A stretch of 64,000 nucleotides of DNA from Arthrobacter sp. M4 (GCF_020251205.1 NZ_JAIWYX010000002.1:62001-126000); one strand, 5' to 3'. Shown: positions 49,867 through 58,065, numbered from the stretch's first letter. Translations and numbers: made by a program. Notes: generated by a model from the letters alone, not told the origin.

Positions 49867-50340
49867 GTGGCTGCGCCGGTCAACTACTCCACGAAGATCT
49901 CGGCCGCGCAGACCGTCGCCGAGATGCAGGCGCTGCTCGCGCAGCACGGGGCCCGCCGGATCAGCGTCGACTACGACGCCTCCGGCGTGCCCAGTTCCCT
50001 GGACTTCCTGCTCGCGACGCCGCATGGCCAGCGCGGCTTCTCTCTTCCAGCCAGCGTCGACCGCATGGAGGCGCTGCTGCAGAAGGAGGACGCCGCCGGC
50101 CGGCTGAAGGCGGGATCGCGCGCCGAGCGGACCAGCCGGGCCCACGCTGAGCGTGTTGCCTGGCGCGTGATGAAGACCTGGCTCGGGGCGCAGCTCGCGC
50201 TTGTGGCCGCAGGGATGATCGACGTCGACCAGGCGTTGCTGGCGTTCCTGCAGGTCGATGCGGCGGGCCGGACGCTCTACGAGGTCTACAGGGAGCGTGA
50301 GGCGGCTGCTCTTGAGCTGACGCGCGGTGACTCGGACTGA
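49867..50340 (+). CDS. Unknown protein in the partition operon, 157 aa
   Basis: GTG at 49867, 3 bases after the previous stop, with GAGAG ahead. Residues 1-65 look like a small alpha/beta domain; the rest is helical (AWRVMKTWLGAQLALVAAG). It may be a filament accessory but no family is recognised. Confidence 0.72.
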   Translation: MAAPVNYSTKISAAQTVAEMQALLAQHGARRISVDYDASGVPSSLDFLLATPHGQRGFSLPASVDRMEALLQKEDAAGRLKAGSRAERTSRAHAERVAWRVMKTWLGAQLALVAAGMIDVDQALLAFLQVDAAGRTLYEVYREREAAALELTRGDSD

Positions 50341-50358
50341 CCCGGGTCCGCGCGGGCG

Positions 50359-50402
50359 AAGAGCCCTTCCTGATCATCGAAAGAGGATCAGGAAGGGCTC
50401 TT
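50359..50402 (+). terminator. Strong terminator of the partition operon
   Basis: Perfect 17-bp arms (AAGAGCCCTTCCTGATC and complement) around a 10-base loop. Confidence 0.85.
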
Positions 50403-50471
50403 AGCATCTCTCGACATCAATGCAGCGTCCTGTCTGAATGGCATTCGACATGCGAGAATTGACGTATACGA

Positions 50472-50506
50472 GTCGATGCTCCCTGTTATCGCGATAGAGC
50501 ATCGAC
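50472..50506. promoter_or_regulatory. 10-bp inverted repeat upstream of the site-2 protease gene
   Basis: GTCGATGCTC-N15-GAGCATCGAC. Operator or mRNA hairpin in the 5' region of the S2P gene; a TTGACG lies just before it. Confidence 0.5.
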
Positions 50507-50534
50507 AGACGAGGCACGACGAGGGGATGCACCG

Positions 50535-50579
50535 ATGACGATCGCACAGAGCCGGCCCGACGAGGGGTACACGCCATGA
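50535..50579 (+). CDS. Possible 14-aa leader peptide before the S2P gene
   Basis: ATG at 50535 with GAGGGG opens MTIAQSRPDEGYTP and stops in an ATGA overlap with the protease start. Confidence 0.4.
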   Translation: MTIAQSRPDEGYTP

Positions 50580-52030
50580 CGGGTCCGGAGGTCGCCCTGT
50601 ACGCGCTCGGTGTGGTGATCTTCCTGACCGCGATCTTCGTCTCGATCGCGCTGCACGAACTGGGGCACCTCTACTTCGCGAAGAAGTTCGGGTGCCGGGT
50701 GAGCCAGTACATGGTCGGCTTCGGCCCGACGGTCTGGTCCCTGAAGAAGGGCGAGACCGAGTACGGTATCAAGCTCATCCCGCTCGGCGGCTACGTGAAG
50801 ATCATCGGCATGTTCCCGCCCGAGACGGACCGCGAGCAGCAGATTTCCCGCGGCGAGCAGGTGCCAGCAGATACAGCAGCCGCGTCGGCACACCAGGAAG
50901 CTCACAGCGACGTCCTCGTCGCAGCCAGCACCGCGACCCCGGACGCGCCCCTCACGCTGCGCAAGTCCAACACGGGCCTGTTCGCACAGATGGTCTCGCA
51001 GACCCGGGCGGCGGAGTTCGAGCTCGTCGAACCCGGCGACACTGACCGTCTGTTCTATAAGCTGCCCGCGGCGAAGAAGATCCTGGTGATGGTGGCGGGG
51101 CCCGGGGTGAACATCGCTTTGGCGTTCCTCTGCTTCCTCTGTGTCTATGGCATCTACGGCGTGCACTCGGTCGAGCCGACCGGCCGCCCTGCGGTTTCCG
51201 TCGTCTCCGACTGCGTGATCCCCCAGGACGCCAAACGCACTGCGTGCCAAGACAGCGACCAGGTCTCCCCCGCCCGGGCGGCGGGGCTGCGTCCCGGCGA
51301 TGTGGTCGTCAGCTTCAACAGCCAGCCAGTCACCTCGTGGTCACAGCTGTCGGACCTGATCCACGCCAACGGCGACAGCATCGCTGCCATGGAGGTGGAG
51401 CGCGATGGTACGCAGGTGAAGCTCCAGGCCTCGCACACGATCGCCATGCCGCGGGACCTCGATGGTGACGGCCCGAAGCAGTCTGCGACAGTGGGCTTCC
51501 TCGGTGTCGAGCCGGAGTCCCGCGAGGTGGTGACCAGGCACGGCCCGGTCTACACGATGGAGCGCATGGGCGAGATGACCGGGCACGCAGTGTCTTCCAT
51601 CGTGCAGCTGCCCGCCCGGGTGTACAACGTCGCCCAGGCGATCTTCGGCCAGGGCGAGCGTGCCCAGGACGGACCCATGTCAGTCATCGGTGGATCCAGG
51701 CTCGCCGGCGAGGTCGCGGCATCTACCAAACCCGGCCTCGACATCGGCGGTAAGGCTGCGCTGCTCGGGCTGGTGGTCGGTTCGTTCAACCTCTTCATTG
51801 GGGTGTTCAACCTGCTCCCGCTGCTGCCGTTGGACGGCGGCCACATCGCGGGCAGCGCTTTTGAAGGGGCCAGGCGCTGCCTGGCACGGCGGTTCAGCCG
51901 ACCTGATCCCGGTCACGTCAACGTCGCCAGGCAGCTGCCGGTCGCCTACGTGATCGGCTTGGCGATGCTGTCGATGAGCTTGGTGCTCATGGTCGGTGAC
52001 ATCGTCGTGCCGCTGAAGTCGGGGCTCTGA
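50576..52030 (+). CDS. Site-2 intramembrane metalloprotease (RseP/Rip1-like), 484 aa
   Basis: HELGH (about residue 26) is the zinc-binding motif and LPLDGGH near residue 420 carries the second ligand Asp. A PDZ-like stretch (ARAAGLRPGDVVVSFNSQPV) sits between them. There are about four membrane segments. RseP and Rip1 cut anti-sigma factors or other membrane proteins. A hydrophilic insertion after residue 80 is longer than in Rip1. The leader ORF and inverted repeat suggest control of expression. Confidence 0.92.
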   Translation: MTGPEVALYALGVVIFLTAIFVSIALHELGHLYFAKKFGCRVSQYMVGFGPTVWSLKKGETEYGIKLIPLGGYVKIIGMFPPETDREQQISRGEQVPADTAAASAHQEAHSDVLVAASTATPDAPLTLRKSNTGLFAQMVSQTRAAEFELVEPGDTDRLFYKLPAAKKILVMVAGPGVNIALAFLCFLCVYGIYGVHSVEPTGRPAVSVVSDCVIPQDAKRTACQDSDQVSPARAAGLRPGDVVVSFNSQPVTSWSQLSDLIHANGDSIAAMEVERDGTQVKLQASHTIAMPRDLDGDGPKQSATVGFLGVEPESREVVTRHGPVYTMERMGEMTGHAVSSIVQLPARVYNVAQAIFGQGERAQDGPMSVIGGSRLAGEVAASTKPGLDIGGKAALLGLVVGSFNLFIGVFNLLPLLPLDGGHIAGSAFEGARRCLARRFSRPDPGHVNVARQLPVAYVIGLAMLSMSLVLMVGDIVVPLKSGL

Positions 52031-52109
52031 CGGGACCCGCACCAGCCCTCGACGAGACCACCCACCGCCCAATACCAGACCACACACCGACCAGAAGGGA
52101 TGCAGACCC

Positions 52110-52322
52110 ATGACCGACCACGATGAGACCCGGAAGAGTCCAGCAGGAGACCCGAACAAGACCAGTAAGAAGCCACAGAGCCTCGTATCCCGGCTGCGGC
52201 AGATCTACGAGGACCGGCCGGTGGCTTTCGCCGTTGGCCTCATCGGCGTCTCCGCACTGCTGTTCCTGTGCGGCGGGATCCTCTCCGGTGACTTGCGCTT
52301 GCCCTTCAGCTCCGGCTGGTAG
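52110..52322 (+). CDS. Small membrane protein, 70 aa
   Basis: AGAAGGGA precedes the ATG. A basic, charged N-terminal half and one membrane segment (FAVGLIGVSALLFLCGG). It follows the protease by 79 bases and ends at a terminator of the same design as the one after the 73-aa protein at 55.2 kb. Confidence 0.72.
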   Translation: MTDHDETRKSPAGDPNKTSKKPQSLVSRLRQIYEDRPVAFAVGLIGVSALLFLCGGILSGDLRLPFSSGW

Positions 52323-52366
52323 CCGGAGTATCCGGTCCGCGGGAGAAAGAAGTGACCAGAGAAAAA

Positions 52367-52410
52367 AGAGACCCCGCCGCCGGAGCTGATGCTCCTGCGG
52401 TGGGGTCTCT
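52367..52410 (+). terminator. Terminator after the 70-aa membrane protein
   Basis: AGAGACCCCGCCGC (52367-52380) with GCGGTGGGGTCTCT (52397-52410), one mismatch, and an inner GGAGC-type stem. Closely similar to the hairpin at 55409-55446. Confidence 0.75.
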
Positions 52411-52432
52411 GCTGTAGTGCTGGTTCTCTGGT

Positions 52433-52675
52433 TCATGGACGGTCGGGCCTGCGGATCACTTTGACCGGCAGCACTGCTTCCATGGCCATGAATTTGAGGA
52501 AGGCCTTCACGCAATCGGGACAGAGGAAGAACCACGGTTGGATGTAGTGGAATTTCAATGTCCGCCAAACGTGGGCGTCCGGGTCGTAGTTGTCTGAATT
52601 TTCATGGGCAACATCCGACTCCGTCTCAACTCCACAGCGATCACACGAGGTGAGAGTTACCTGCCTGCTTCCCAT
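52433..52675 (-). CDS. Small zinc-finger-like protein, 80 aa
   Basis: SCDRCG near the N-terminus and FLCPDCV near the C-terminus give a CxxC...CxxC zinc-binding pattern. AAAGGAA precedes the ATG. No family recognised. Confidence 0.75.
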   Translation of the reverse strand: MGSRQVTLTSCDRCGVETESDVAHENSDNYDPDAHVWRTLKFHYIQPWFFLCPDCVKAFLKFMAMEAVLPVKVIRRPDRP

Positions 52676-52714
52676 CAGGTTCCTTTCTGAATTTTGCGGC
52701 TTGCGGCATGCTGA

Positions 52715-53437
52715 TCAGTCGATGCCATGCTCGGCCGACAGGGCTGCGAGATCGTGGCTGAGATCTTCCATCGCGGCGATGGCAGCCATGGTGCACTGCT
52801 GGGTAGCAGGGCAGCAGAGCGAGCGGCGCAGACCTGCTCCGACGATCTCGACGGCCGGCATGTACTTGAAGAGCATGCGGTACATGCGCGAATCCTGGCC
52901 GTGGCCGAGCTGGTGCCGGATCGAACCGGCGTTGTCCTTCAGGTCGCTGGCCTTGATGAGCAGCGCCCGGGAACCGGAGTTGGCAAGCCGCGTGAGGTGC
53001 TCCTCGTAGGAGGTGCTGCCGCCAGGAGTCGTCACCGCCCCAACGAGCACCGAGACGCGCCGGCCGTACAGCCGCGCCAGGCAGCCCAGGGGATCCTCAC
53101 CCGGCTGGCCGAAAGCAGCAAGCAGCTCTTTGCTGCAGTCCTCGACGACATCATGCAGCAGTGCTGCGGCAATCAGTTCAGCGTCGGTGACGCCCCAGCG
53201 CAGGAGGCGCAACGCCACGCGCAGCGGATGCTCGATGTACGGCACGCGAGGCATGTCTCCCCTGATGAAGCGGGTCTGCTTCCGGTGCAGGAACGAGGCC
53301 GTCGCAGCTGCGCGGGTTACGAGCTCCGTGTTCGTGGTGCCGGGCATGAGGTGTTGGATCTCCCGCTCGAGTTCGAACACGAGCATCGCAGGGTCCATTT
53401 GCTTGAGCGGGACACGCGTCGTGGTCAGGGTGGTCAT
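52715..53437 (-). CDS. HD-domain hydrolase, SpoT/MESH1-like, 240 aa
   Basis: EHPLRVALRLL (His of motif 1) and AALLHDVVED (His-Asp motif 2) with the following Glu/Asp cluster resemble the HD domain of SpoT and MESH1, which hydrolyse (p)ppGpp, though substrate specificity cannot be read. KASDLKDNAG matches a later HD-domain motif. The start MTTLTTTRV at 53437 follows AAAGGAAGAG. No synthetase domain is present. Confidence 0.78.
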   Translation of the reverse strand: MTTLTTTRVPLKQMDPAMLVFELEREIQHLMPGTTNTELVTRAAATASFLHRKQTRFIRGDMPRVPYIEHPLRVALRLLRWGVTDAELIAAALLHDVVEDCSKELLAAFGQPGEDPLGCLARLYGRRVSVLVGAVTTPGGSTSYEEHLTRLANSGSRALLIKASDLKDNAGSIRHQLGHGQDSRMYRMLFKYMPAVEIVGAGLRRSLCCPATQQCTMAAIAAMEDLSHDLAALSAEHGID

Positions 53438-53527
53438 GGCTCTTCCTTTGTTCGGGATGGTTCTCTTGCTGTTGCAAAACACCAGGCGCTGCCCCGCAGC
53501 GCGTGAACCCGCCTCAGAGACAGAGCG

Positions 53528-53568
53528 AGAGCCCCGGCCCCGCGCCGGAGCGCAGGAGCCGGGGCTCT
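53528..53568 (-). terminator. Terminator after the 87-aa membrane protein gene
   Basis: AGAGCCCCGG (53528-53537) pairs with 53559-53568; it lies past the leftward stop at 53593. Confidence 0.7.
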
Positions 53569-53592
53569 GGTGGGATCAGGCAGGGCGACTGG

Positions 53593-53856
53593 TCATTGGT
53601 GCTGGCTGGGCTGGGTGCCGTTGTGACGGCGTAGCCGGGCAGCCCAGGTCTTCAGGCCCAGAAGTCCAGCAGCCCAGACAGCACCGGACAGGACCACGAG
53701 CACCGCGCTCGCCGTCCAGTGGCCGGTCCAGGCGCTGGCTGCGATCGCGGGCAGCAGGGCGAGGACGTTCAGCACGATCCCCGTGACGAGGAGCGCCCTG
53801 CCGACACTCCGGAGGATCCGCTCGCGGCGGCCGGTGGTCTGCATCGTGTCAGGCAT
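53593..53856 (-). CDS. Small membrane protein, 87 aa
   Basis: Two hydrophobic segments (LLVTGIVLNVLALLPAIAAS and SAVLVVLSGAVWAAGLLGL) with a basic N-terminus. ATG at 53856 follows GGAGC. No family recognised. Confidence 0.75.
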   Translation of the reverse strand: MPDTMQTTGRRERILRSVGRALLVTGIVLNVLALLPAIAASAWTGHWTASAVLVVLSGAVWAAGLLGLKTWAARLRRHNGTQPSQHQ

Positions 53857-53892
53857 GGTGGTTCACGCTCCTTCGTTGTGGGATGTGTTCTC

Positions 53893-54273
53893 TCAGAGCT
53901 CGATCCGCTTGCCGCGGGCGAGCTCGGCAGCGGGGATGCTCAGCCGGTAGCCGCCGACCGGGTAGCTGGGGTGGTCGCTGGCGACGACGGCGCAGTTCCA
54001 CCAACCAGCGTGGCGCTTGCGGGGACGGGGTTCTTCCTCGCCCTCGGTGCGGGCCTCGCCGCGGTATTCGATGGGCACCACGACGACGCGGTGGCCTGAG
54101 CCCCGCTCGGTGGCGTGCCAGGGCAGCTCGATGAGCAGGTCCTGGGGCCACTGCTCGATGGTGACCGGCAGCTTGGACAGTTCGTGGTTGGCCGAGCCCT
54201 CGGGCGACTGCGCGAGGCGCTGGGCCTCCTGCTCGGCGGTCTCGACGAATCCGATCTTCTCGAGGAAGGACAT
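53893..54273 (-). CDS. Unknown protein, 126 aa
   Basis: ATG at 54273 with CAGGAGC. Acidic mixed fold with a WWNCAVVASDHPSY segment; no family recognised. It follows the coupled gene at 54608. Confidence 0.72.
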   Translation of the reverse strand: MSFLEKIGFVETAEQEAQRLAQSPEGSANHELSKLPVTIEQWPQDLLIELPWHATERGSGHRVVVVPIEYRGEARTEGEEEPRPRKRHAGWWNCAVVASDHPSYPVGGYRLSIPAAELARGKRIEL

Positions 54274-54278
54274 GGTGA

Positions 54279-54608
54279 TCAGTGCTCCTGGTTCATGGGT
54301 TGGGAAGTCGACGGGTCAGCTTCAACGCTGGACTCGCCGCGGACGAGATCAGCCAGCGCCTGGGCGTAGGCGTCTTTGGCCCGTTCGATTGCAGCCTGCT
54401 CGTAGAGTGAGTGGATCTTCTCGCCGGCGGCGATGCCGTCCTCGACCTCGTCCATTGCTATGACGGCGGCGGCGAGCTGGACCCGGGCCTGAGCCTCGGC
54501 ACGCCGCAGCTCCGGGTAGAAGGCCTTGCTCGTGGCAAGTCGGTGGACGGCTGCAACGCGTTGAGCTTCAGCGTCGAGGTCGGGCTCGGAAGTGGTGGCA
54601 GTGGACAC
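54279..54608 (-). CDS. Unknown helical protein, 109 aa
   Basis: GTG at 54608 after GGAGGGGATCACC. Helical and Ala/Glu-rich, probably coiled coil; no motif recognised. Confidence 0.7.
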   Translation of the reverse strand: MSTATTSEPDLDAEAQRVAAVHRLATSKAFYPELRRAEAQARVQLAAAVIAMDEVEDGIAAGEKIHSLYEQAAIERAKDAYAQALADLVRGESSVEADPSTSQPMNQEH

Positions 54609-54675
54609 GGTGATCCCCTCCTGTTTGATGAAGTCGTTTGTTCGATGCCGGACCTGGATCAGCTCCGCTGGTTCC

Positions 54676-54915
54676 TCAGCCCTCTGCCAGACGGCGGGCG
54701 GCCGCCTGGAAGTCCGCGAAGGTGGTCTCGGCGCGTTCTGCCCGTGTGCCGTCAGCCGGGAACGCCGTGCCGCACCATCCGGTGAAGTAGCGCTGGCACA
54801 GTTCGCGGTCGGCCTGGCGGGCCTGCTCGTCGTAGACGGGCGCGCTGACGACCAGCACATCAGAGCCGAAGTCGAATGGCAGCGCGTCCTGCATGGGTGC
54901 GGCGATGGTGCTCAT
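54676..54915 (-). CDS. Unknown protein, 79 aa
   Basis: GAGGAGAA precedes the ATG at 54915 (MSTIAAPMQ). Two Cys residues in LCQRYFTGWCGTA. No family recognised. Confidence 0.68.
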   Translation of the reverse strand: MSTIAAPMQDALPFDFGSDVLVVSAPVYDEQARQADRELCQRYFTGWCGTAFPADGTRAERAETTFADFQAAARRLAEG

Positions 54916-55169
54916 GGCGGTTCTCCTCGGAATCCTGTGGGGCACGGCGTTGCACTGCAGGCCGTCCTTCGTCGATGACTCCTCCGTGACAGCTCCGCTG
55001 TCACCACCACTGGCTGCACCTGAGAATCGAAGATGAAGAAGAACAACAAGAAGGTTCCAAAGTTCCTCGCCGGGGCAGCGCCGGCGATCCCGGCTCGACA
55101 CATATCCCCCACACACATCCCCTGGGATAGGCTTTCGGCGAAGTTCAGAATTCAAAAGGGGAGGGACTC

Positions 55170-55391
55170 GTGGCGGGAAGCGCGGTCTATGGCAAGGGCT
55201 ACCACGCAGGCAAGCAGGATGCCCGTACAGAGGACCTGATCGCCGCGGGGGTCTTGGCGGCTGCAGGTCTGGTCCTTGCAGGTGGCGTCAAGGTTTACCG
55301 GAAAGTCAAAGAGGCCCACGCAACCCGGCTGGAACAGCGGCTGAAGGACATCGACGACGGAGGTAACTCCGAAGATTCCGGCCAGCAGTAA
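55170..55391 (+). CDS. Small membrane protein, 73 aa
   Basis: GTG at 55170 follows GGGGAGG. One central membrane segment (GVLAAAGLVLAGGVKV) and a polar C-terminus with EQRLKDIDDGGNSED. Lies alone and rightward among leftward genes, like the 70-aa protein at 52.1 kb. Confidence 0.75.
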   Translation: MAGSAVYGKGYHAGKQDARTEDLIAAGVLAAAGLVLAGGVKVYRKVKEAHATRLEQRLKDIDDGGNSEDSGQQ

Positions 55392-55408
55392 ACCACGGAC
55401 AAAAAAGA

Positions 55409-55446
55409 GACCCCACCGCCGGAGCACGCGCTCTGACGGTGGGGTC
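55409..55446 (+). terminator. Terminator after the 73-aa membrane protein
   Basis: GACCCCACCG (55409-55418) with CGGTGGGGTC (55437-55446) and an inner GAGC-ACGC-GCTC. Near copy of the hairpin at 52367-52410. Confidence 0.75.
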
Positions 55447-55450
55447 TTCT

Positions 55451-56044
55451 TCAGGCGAACGTCCTGTCCGCAGCGAAGTGCTCGTGCACGGCCTCGCGGG
55501 CGGCGGGGTATTCGTCGTAGGGATCCGGGTAAGCGGCATCGAACCGGGCAGCGGTGGTGATGCCCTGGAATCGGAGCAATTCCAGGAGATCCGGCAGGTC
55601 CTGTGCACGACCGGAGAACTCTGCGGTGTCCGCGGCGATGATCTTGGCGCGGGTCAGCGTGGGGACACTGGCCAGCTGAAGCCTGATGCACTCGTACGCT
55701 GTGTCGTCGTCGATCCAGCGCGCCTGGTATATCGAGGCCACCAGCTCAGCGTCGTCGCCGTCCATCACGTTGTCGTTGTTGATCCAGTCGCGCTCCAGGT
55801 TCAGTTCGTCGGCCACCTCATGGATTGCCGCCATGACCTCTGGCGCGAAATCACCGGTGACGCTGTCGATGTCGACGGTGAATGCCCGGTCCGCAGCACG
55901 GATGCCGTACTTCATGAGCGCGAAGCCGCCGATCGCACGGATCTGCACCGGGGTGTTCAGCCCCAGGCGCTTCAGCTTTCCGTCGAGCGCCTCGAGCGCC
56001 CGCTCCAGCTGGGCCAGGCTGCACTTGTGGTCGTCGTTGCTCAT
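55451..56044 (-). CDS. Nucleotidyltransferase-fold protein (DUF6036-like), 197 aa
   Basis: IGGFALMKYGIRAADRAFTVDID carries the GG-x-A and DxD metal-binding pattern of minimal nucleotidyltransferases (AbiEii/DUF6036 type); the rest is helical. Such proteins occur in toxin-antitoxin and defence systems and in housekeeping roles, so I do not name one. No partner toxin is visible next to it. It is alone, with a GATC palindrome 56 bases upstream. Confidence 0.72.
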   Translation of the reverse strand: MSNDDHKCSLAQLERALEALDGKLKRLGLNTPVQIRAIGGFALMKYGIRAADRAFTVDIDSVTGDFAPEVMAAIHEVADELNLERDWINNDNVMDGDDAELVASIYQARWIDDDTAYECIRLQLASVPTLTRAKIIAADTAEFSGRAQDLPDLLELLRFQGITTAARFDAAYPDPYDEYPAAREAVHEHFAADRTFA

Positions 56045-56099
56045 CGTGCTGCTCCTTCTGGTCGGGAAGGAGCGGGTGTCTCCTTCGAGTCCAGATCCG

Positions 56100-56116
56100 G
56101 ATCGGCTGTGCCGATC
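56100..56116. repeat. GATC palindrome, copy a
   Basis: GATCGGC-TGT-GCCGATC, 17 bp, 56 bases before the nucleotidyltransferase gene. Confidence 0.6.
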
Positions 56117-56139
56117 TGACGAGCCGCCAGGAAAGAGAC

Positions 56140-56176
56140 GAGCCCGGCACCAAGGGCTCTCCCCCGTGCCGGGCTC
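56140..56176 (-). terminator. Terminator between 56186 and 56044 genes
   Basis: GAGCCCGGCAC (56140-56150) with 56166-56176. Confidence 0.7.
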
Positions 56177-56185
56177 TGTTCAGGC

Positions 56186-56524
56186 TCAGTGCATGCGTTC
56201 GATGCGCGTGGATCCGGACCCGTCCTGCAGGCCGGTGGCGCAGTCGTACCAGAAGCCGTTGGGCAGGCGGATCAGCGTGTGCGCCTCACGTCCCGGCCAG
56301 TTGCCGGCAGCTGCGATCACGGGTACCGCCCGGCGGTCCATCACGCTGCTCACCCCCAGCTCCTCCACGACCTGCGGGTCGCGGACGTACTTCGTGGTGG
56401 AGCCATTGCGGGGATCGCACGGGACCTGCTTCATCCAGGCGGGGTGGTCGAGGACCCTCTTGACGAGGACCTTGTCGCCGACCTGGAGTTCGTCCAGCTC
56501 AGAGGGTGCTGTAGGGATGGGCAT
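56186..56524 (-). CDS. Unknown protein, 112 aa
   Basis: CAGGAGA precedes the ATG at 56524 (MPIPTAPSE). Strand-rich with FWYDCATGLQDGSGS near the end. No family recognised; possibly a small enzyme-like domain. Confidence 0.7.
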   Translation of the reverse strand: MPIPTAPSELDELQVGDKVLVKRVLDHPAWMKQVPCDPRNGSTTKYVRDPQVVEELGVSSVMDRRAVPVIAAAGNWPGREAHTLIRLPNGFWYDCATGLQDGSGSTRIERMH

Positions 56525-56561
56525 GTGGGTCTCCTGGTTCGTAGTCTGTAAGTGCAGCAGC

Positions 56562-57209
56562 TCAGCCGCGGCCGATGGAGGAGCACTGTGAGTGCGCACC
56601 GGCGTGCAGGGCCACGGCGTTGTCAGCCGCCGTGCGGTAGTCGGGGATCCGCTGGGGCTCCGGCTCGCCCTTGGGGAACCAGGGCATGGCGTAGCCGTCG
56701 GTGACCTGCTGTCGCGCGGCGTCGTTGTGGGCCGGTGTGATGACGTAGGCGAGAGAACGGCCATAACGGTCAGTTCTGTCTGCCCCGGGGTCGAACTCGA
56801 TGGTCACTGGCATGCCCTGCGGCAGGATGCCGCCAAGATGATCAGTGGCGGCTCTCGCGCCGCATTCGGGCTCGGCATCCTTGTGATAGTTCATTTCGGG
56901 CGCGTCGATGCCCAGGAGCCTGACTGTGTGCTCGGGGATCCCGATATGCTTGTCGGTCGCCTCGAGCAGGCCGGCCACCGGCAGCACGGCGACGGTGTCG
57001 CCGTCGATGACACGGATGACTTTGGTCTCCACGCTCGCCGGTTTGCCAGAGGACACCTGTCCCGGGTCCTGGGCTGCCGCAGTGCTGGTGGACGGCGTAC
57101 CCGGGACGCCGGGGGCCTTCGGCAGGTCCTCGCAGCCGGTCAGCGTGACGATACAGAGCACGGCGGCGATGAGGCCGCCGAAGACAGATCCGGAGGGGGT
57201 GCGCTTCAT
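56562..57209 (-). CDS. Secreted nuclease lipoprotein (SNase/TNase-like), 215 aa
   Basis: A lipobox (LTGC at about residue 25) follows a hydrophobic signal segment, so the protein is exported and lipid-anchored. The C-terminal domain is a staphylococcal-nuclease fold: DGDTV and VRLLGIDAPE (catalytic Arg and Glu), then DRTDRYGRSLAYV. It would degrade DNA or RNA outside the cell. Start ATG at 57209. Confidence 0.88.
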   Translation of the reverse strand: MKRTPSGSVFGGLIAAVLCIVTLTGCEDLPKAPGVPGTPSTSTAAAQDPGQVSSGKPASVETKVIRVIDGDTVAVLPVAGLLEATDKHIGIPEHTVRLLGIDAPEMNYHKDAEPECGARAATDHLGGILPQGMPVTIEFDPGADRTDRYGRSLAYVITPAHNDAARQQVTDGYAMPWFPKGEPEPQRIPDYRTAADNAVALHAGAHSQCSSIGRG

Positions 57210-57322
57210 GGTGGGGTTCCTTGCTGGAGGGTTCGTCGGGCGCTCTGGCCGGGGTGGCAGGCGTGCTTCTCCACGGGCACGCCCGAGCCAGCTGTGCTGG
57301 CTGTTCCGGAAAGAGAAAGACA

Positions 57323-57363
57323 GGACCCCCGGCCCTGAGCGATGCGCTCGGTGCCAGGGGTCC
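57323..57363 (-). terminator. Terminator between 57375 and 57209 genes
   Basis: GGACCCC and GGGGTCC enclose a GC stem with an inner GAGC-GATGC-GCTC hairpin, past the stop of the leftward gene at 57375. Confidence 0.65.
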
Positions 57364-57374
57364 AGTGAAAGAGA

Positions 57375-57677
57375 TCAGTTGCCTGCCGCGACGGATCCGG
57401 AGTCGATGGGTTCGACGATGAAGACGCCGTCGGGCTCGCCCGTGAGTTCAGCAGCGAGCCGGCTCAGTGACTGGGCGTGGTCGAGCCTGTTACCGGCCCA
57501 GACGCGCCGGCCAGCGTCGAAGTGCTCGGCGGCTTTCCTGGTCTCCTGTTCGGCACCGAGCGAGGCGATGTGTGCGAGCTTGCGGCGCACGTCCGGGCTG
57601 AGCTCGCGGATCAATGCGCTGCGTCCCTTGTGCGTCATGCCGAGCAGCATGCCGTTGCTGATGGGTCCGGTGTACAT
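57375..57677 (-). CDS. Unknown protein, 100 aa
   Basis: ATG at 57677 (MYTGPISNG) with AAGGAA. Helical with a KAAEHFDAGRRVWAGNRLD segment; no family recognised. Confidence 0.7.
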   Translation of the reverse strand: MYTGPISNGMLLGMTHKGRSALIRELSPDVRRKLAHIASLGAEQETRKAAEHFDAGRRVWAGNRLDHAQSLSRLAAELTGEPDGVFIVEPIDSGSVAAGN

Positions 57678-57694
57678 GGCGGTTTCCTTGCTGG

Positions 57695-58003
57695 TCAGGG
57701 TTGTTCCGGTCCGCGGGCGACGAGCACGAGGCGCGAGCCGCGGACGAGGTGGGCCTCACCGCCGACGGTGAGGATGTGGACAGTGCTGCCCACCGAGGGC
57801 CGCACTTGCTCGACGACGGCTGTGCCGCCATCAAGATCAGGGTTCAGGTCGCGCAGCGCGACCCGGTCGCCCCGGCGCAGCATCCGGGCGCTCTTGCCGC
57901 CGAGGATGCGGTGGCGCTCGGTCGAGCGCAACAGAGCCTCCTGAACCGCAGGACCGCCGTCTTTGACGATGTCGAGGAAGGCAGGGGTGATGGTGTCGGT
58001 CAT
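57695..58003 (-). CDS. Unknown protein, 102 aa
   Basis: CAGGAGG precedes the ATG at 58003 (MTDTITPAF). Mixed fold with GGEAHLVRGSRLVLVA at the end. It is 17 bases before the 100-aa gene. The composite tRNA-like sequence lies just upstream. Confidence 0.7.
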   Translation of the reverse strand: MTDTITPAFLDIVKDGGPAVQEALLRSTERHRILGGKSARMLRRGDRVALRDLNPDLDGGTAVVEQVRPSVGSTVHILTVGGEAHLVRGSRLVLVARGPEQP

Positions 58004-58065
58004 GGCAGTGCCCTCCTGGCTGGTGCAGCTGATGGATCGCGCGGGCCTGTACGACCCTGGGTCTG

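Noticed and set aside
55451..56044. AbiE-type toxin-antitoxin pair
   Set aside because: Only the nucleotidyltransferase-like gene is present; no adjacent AbiEi-like antitoxin gene is visible.
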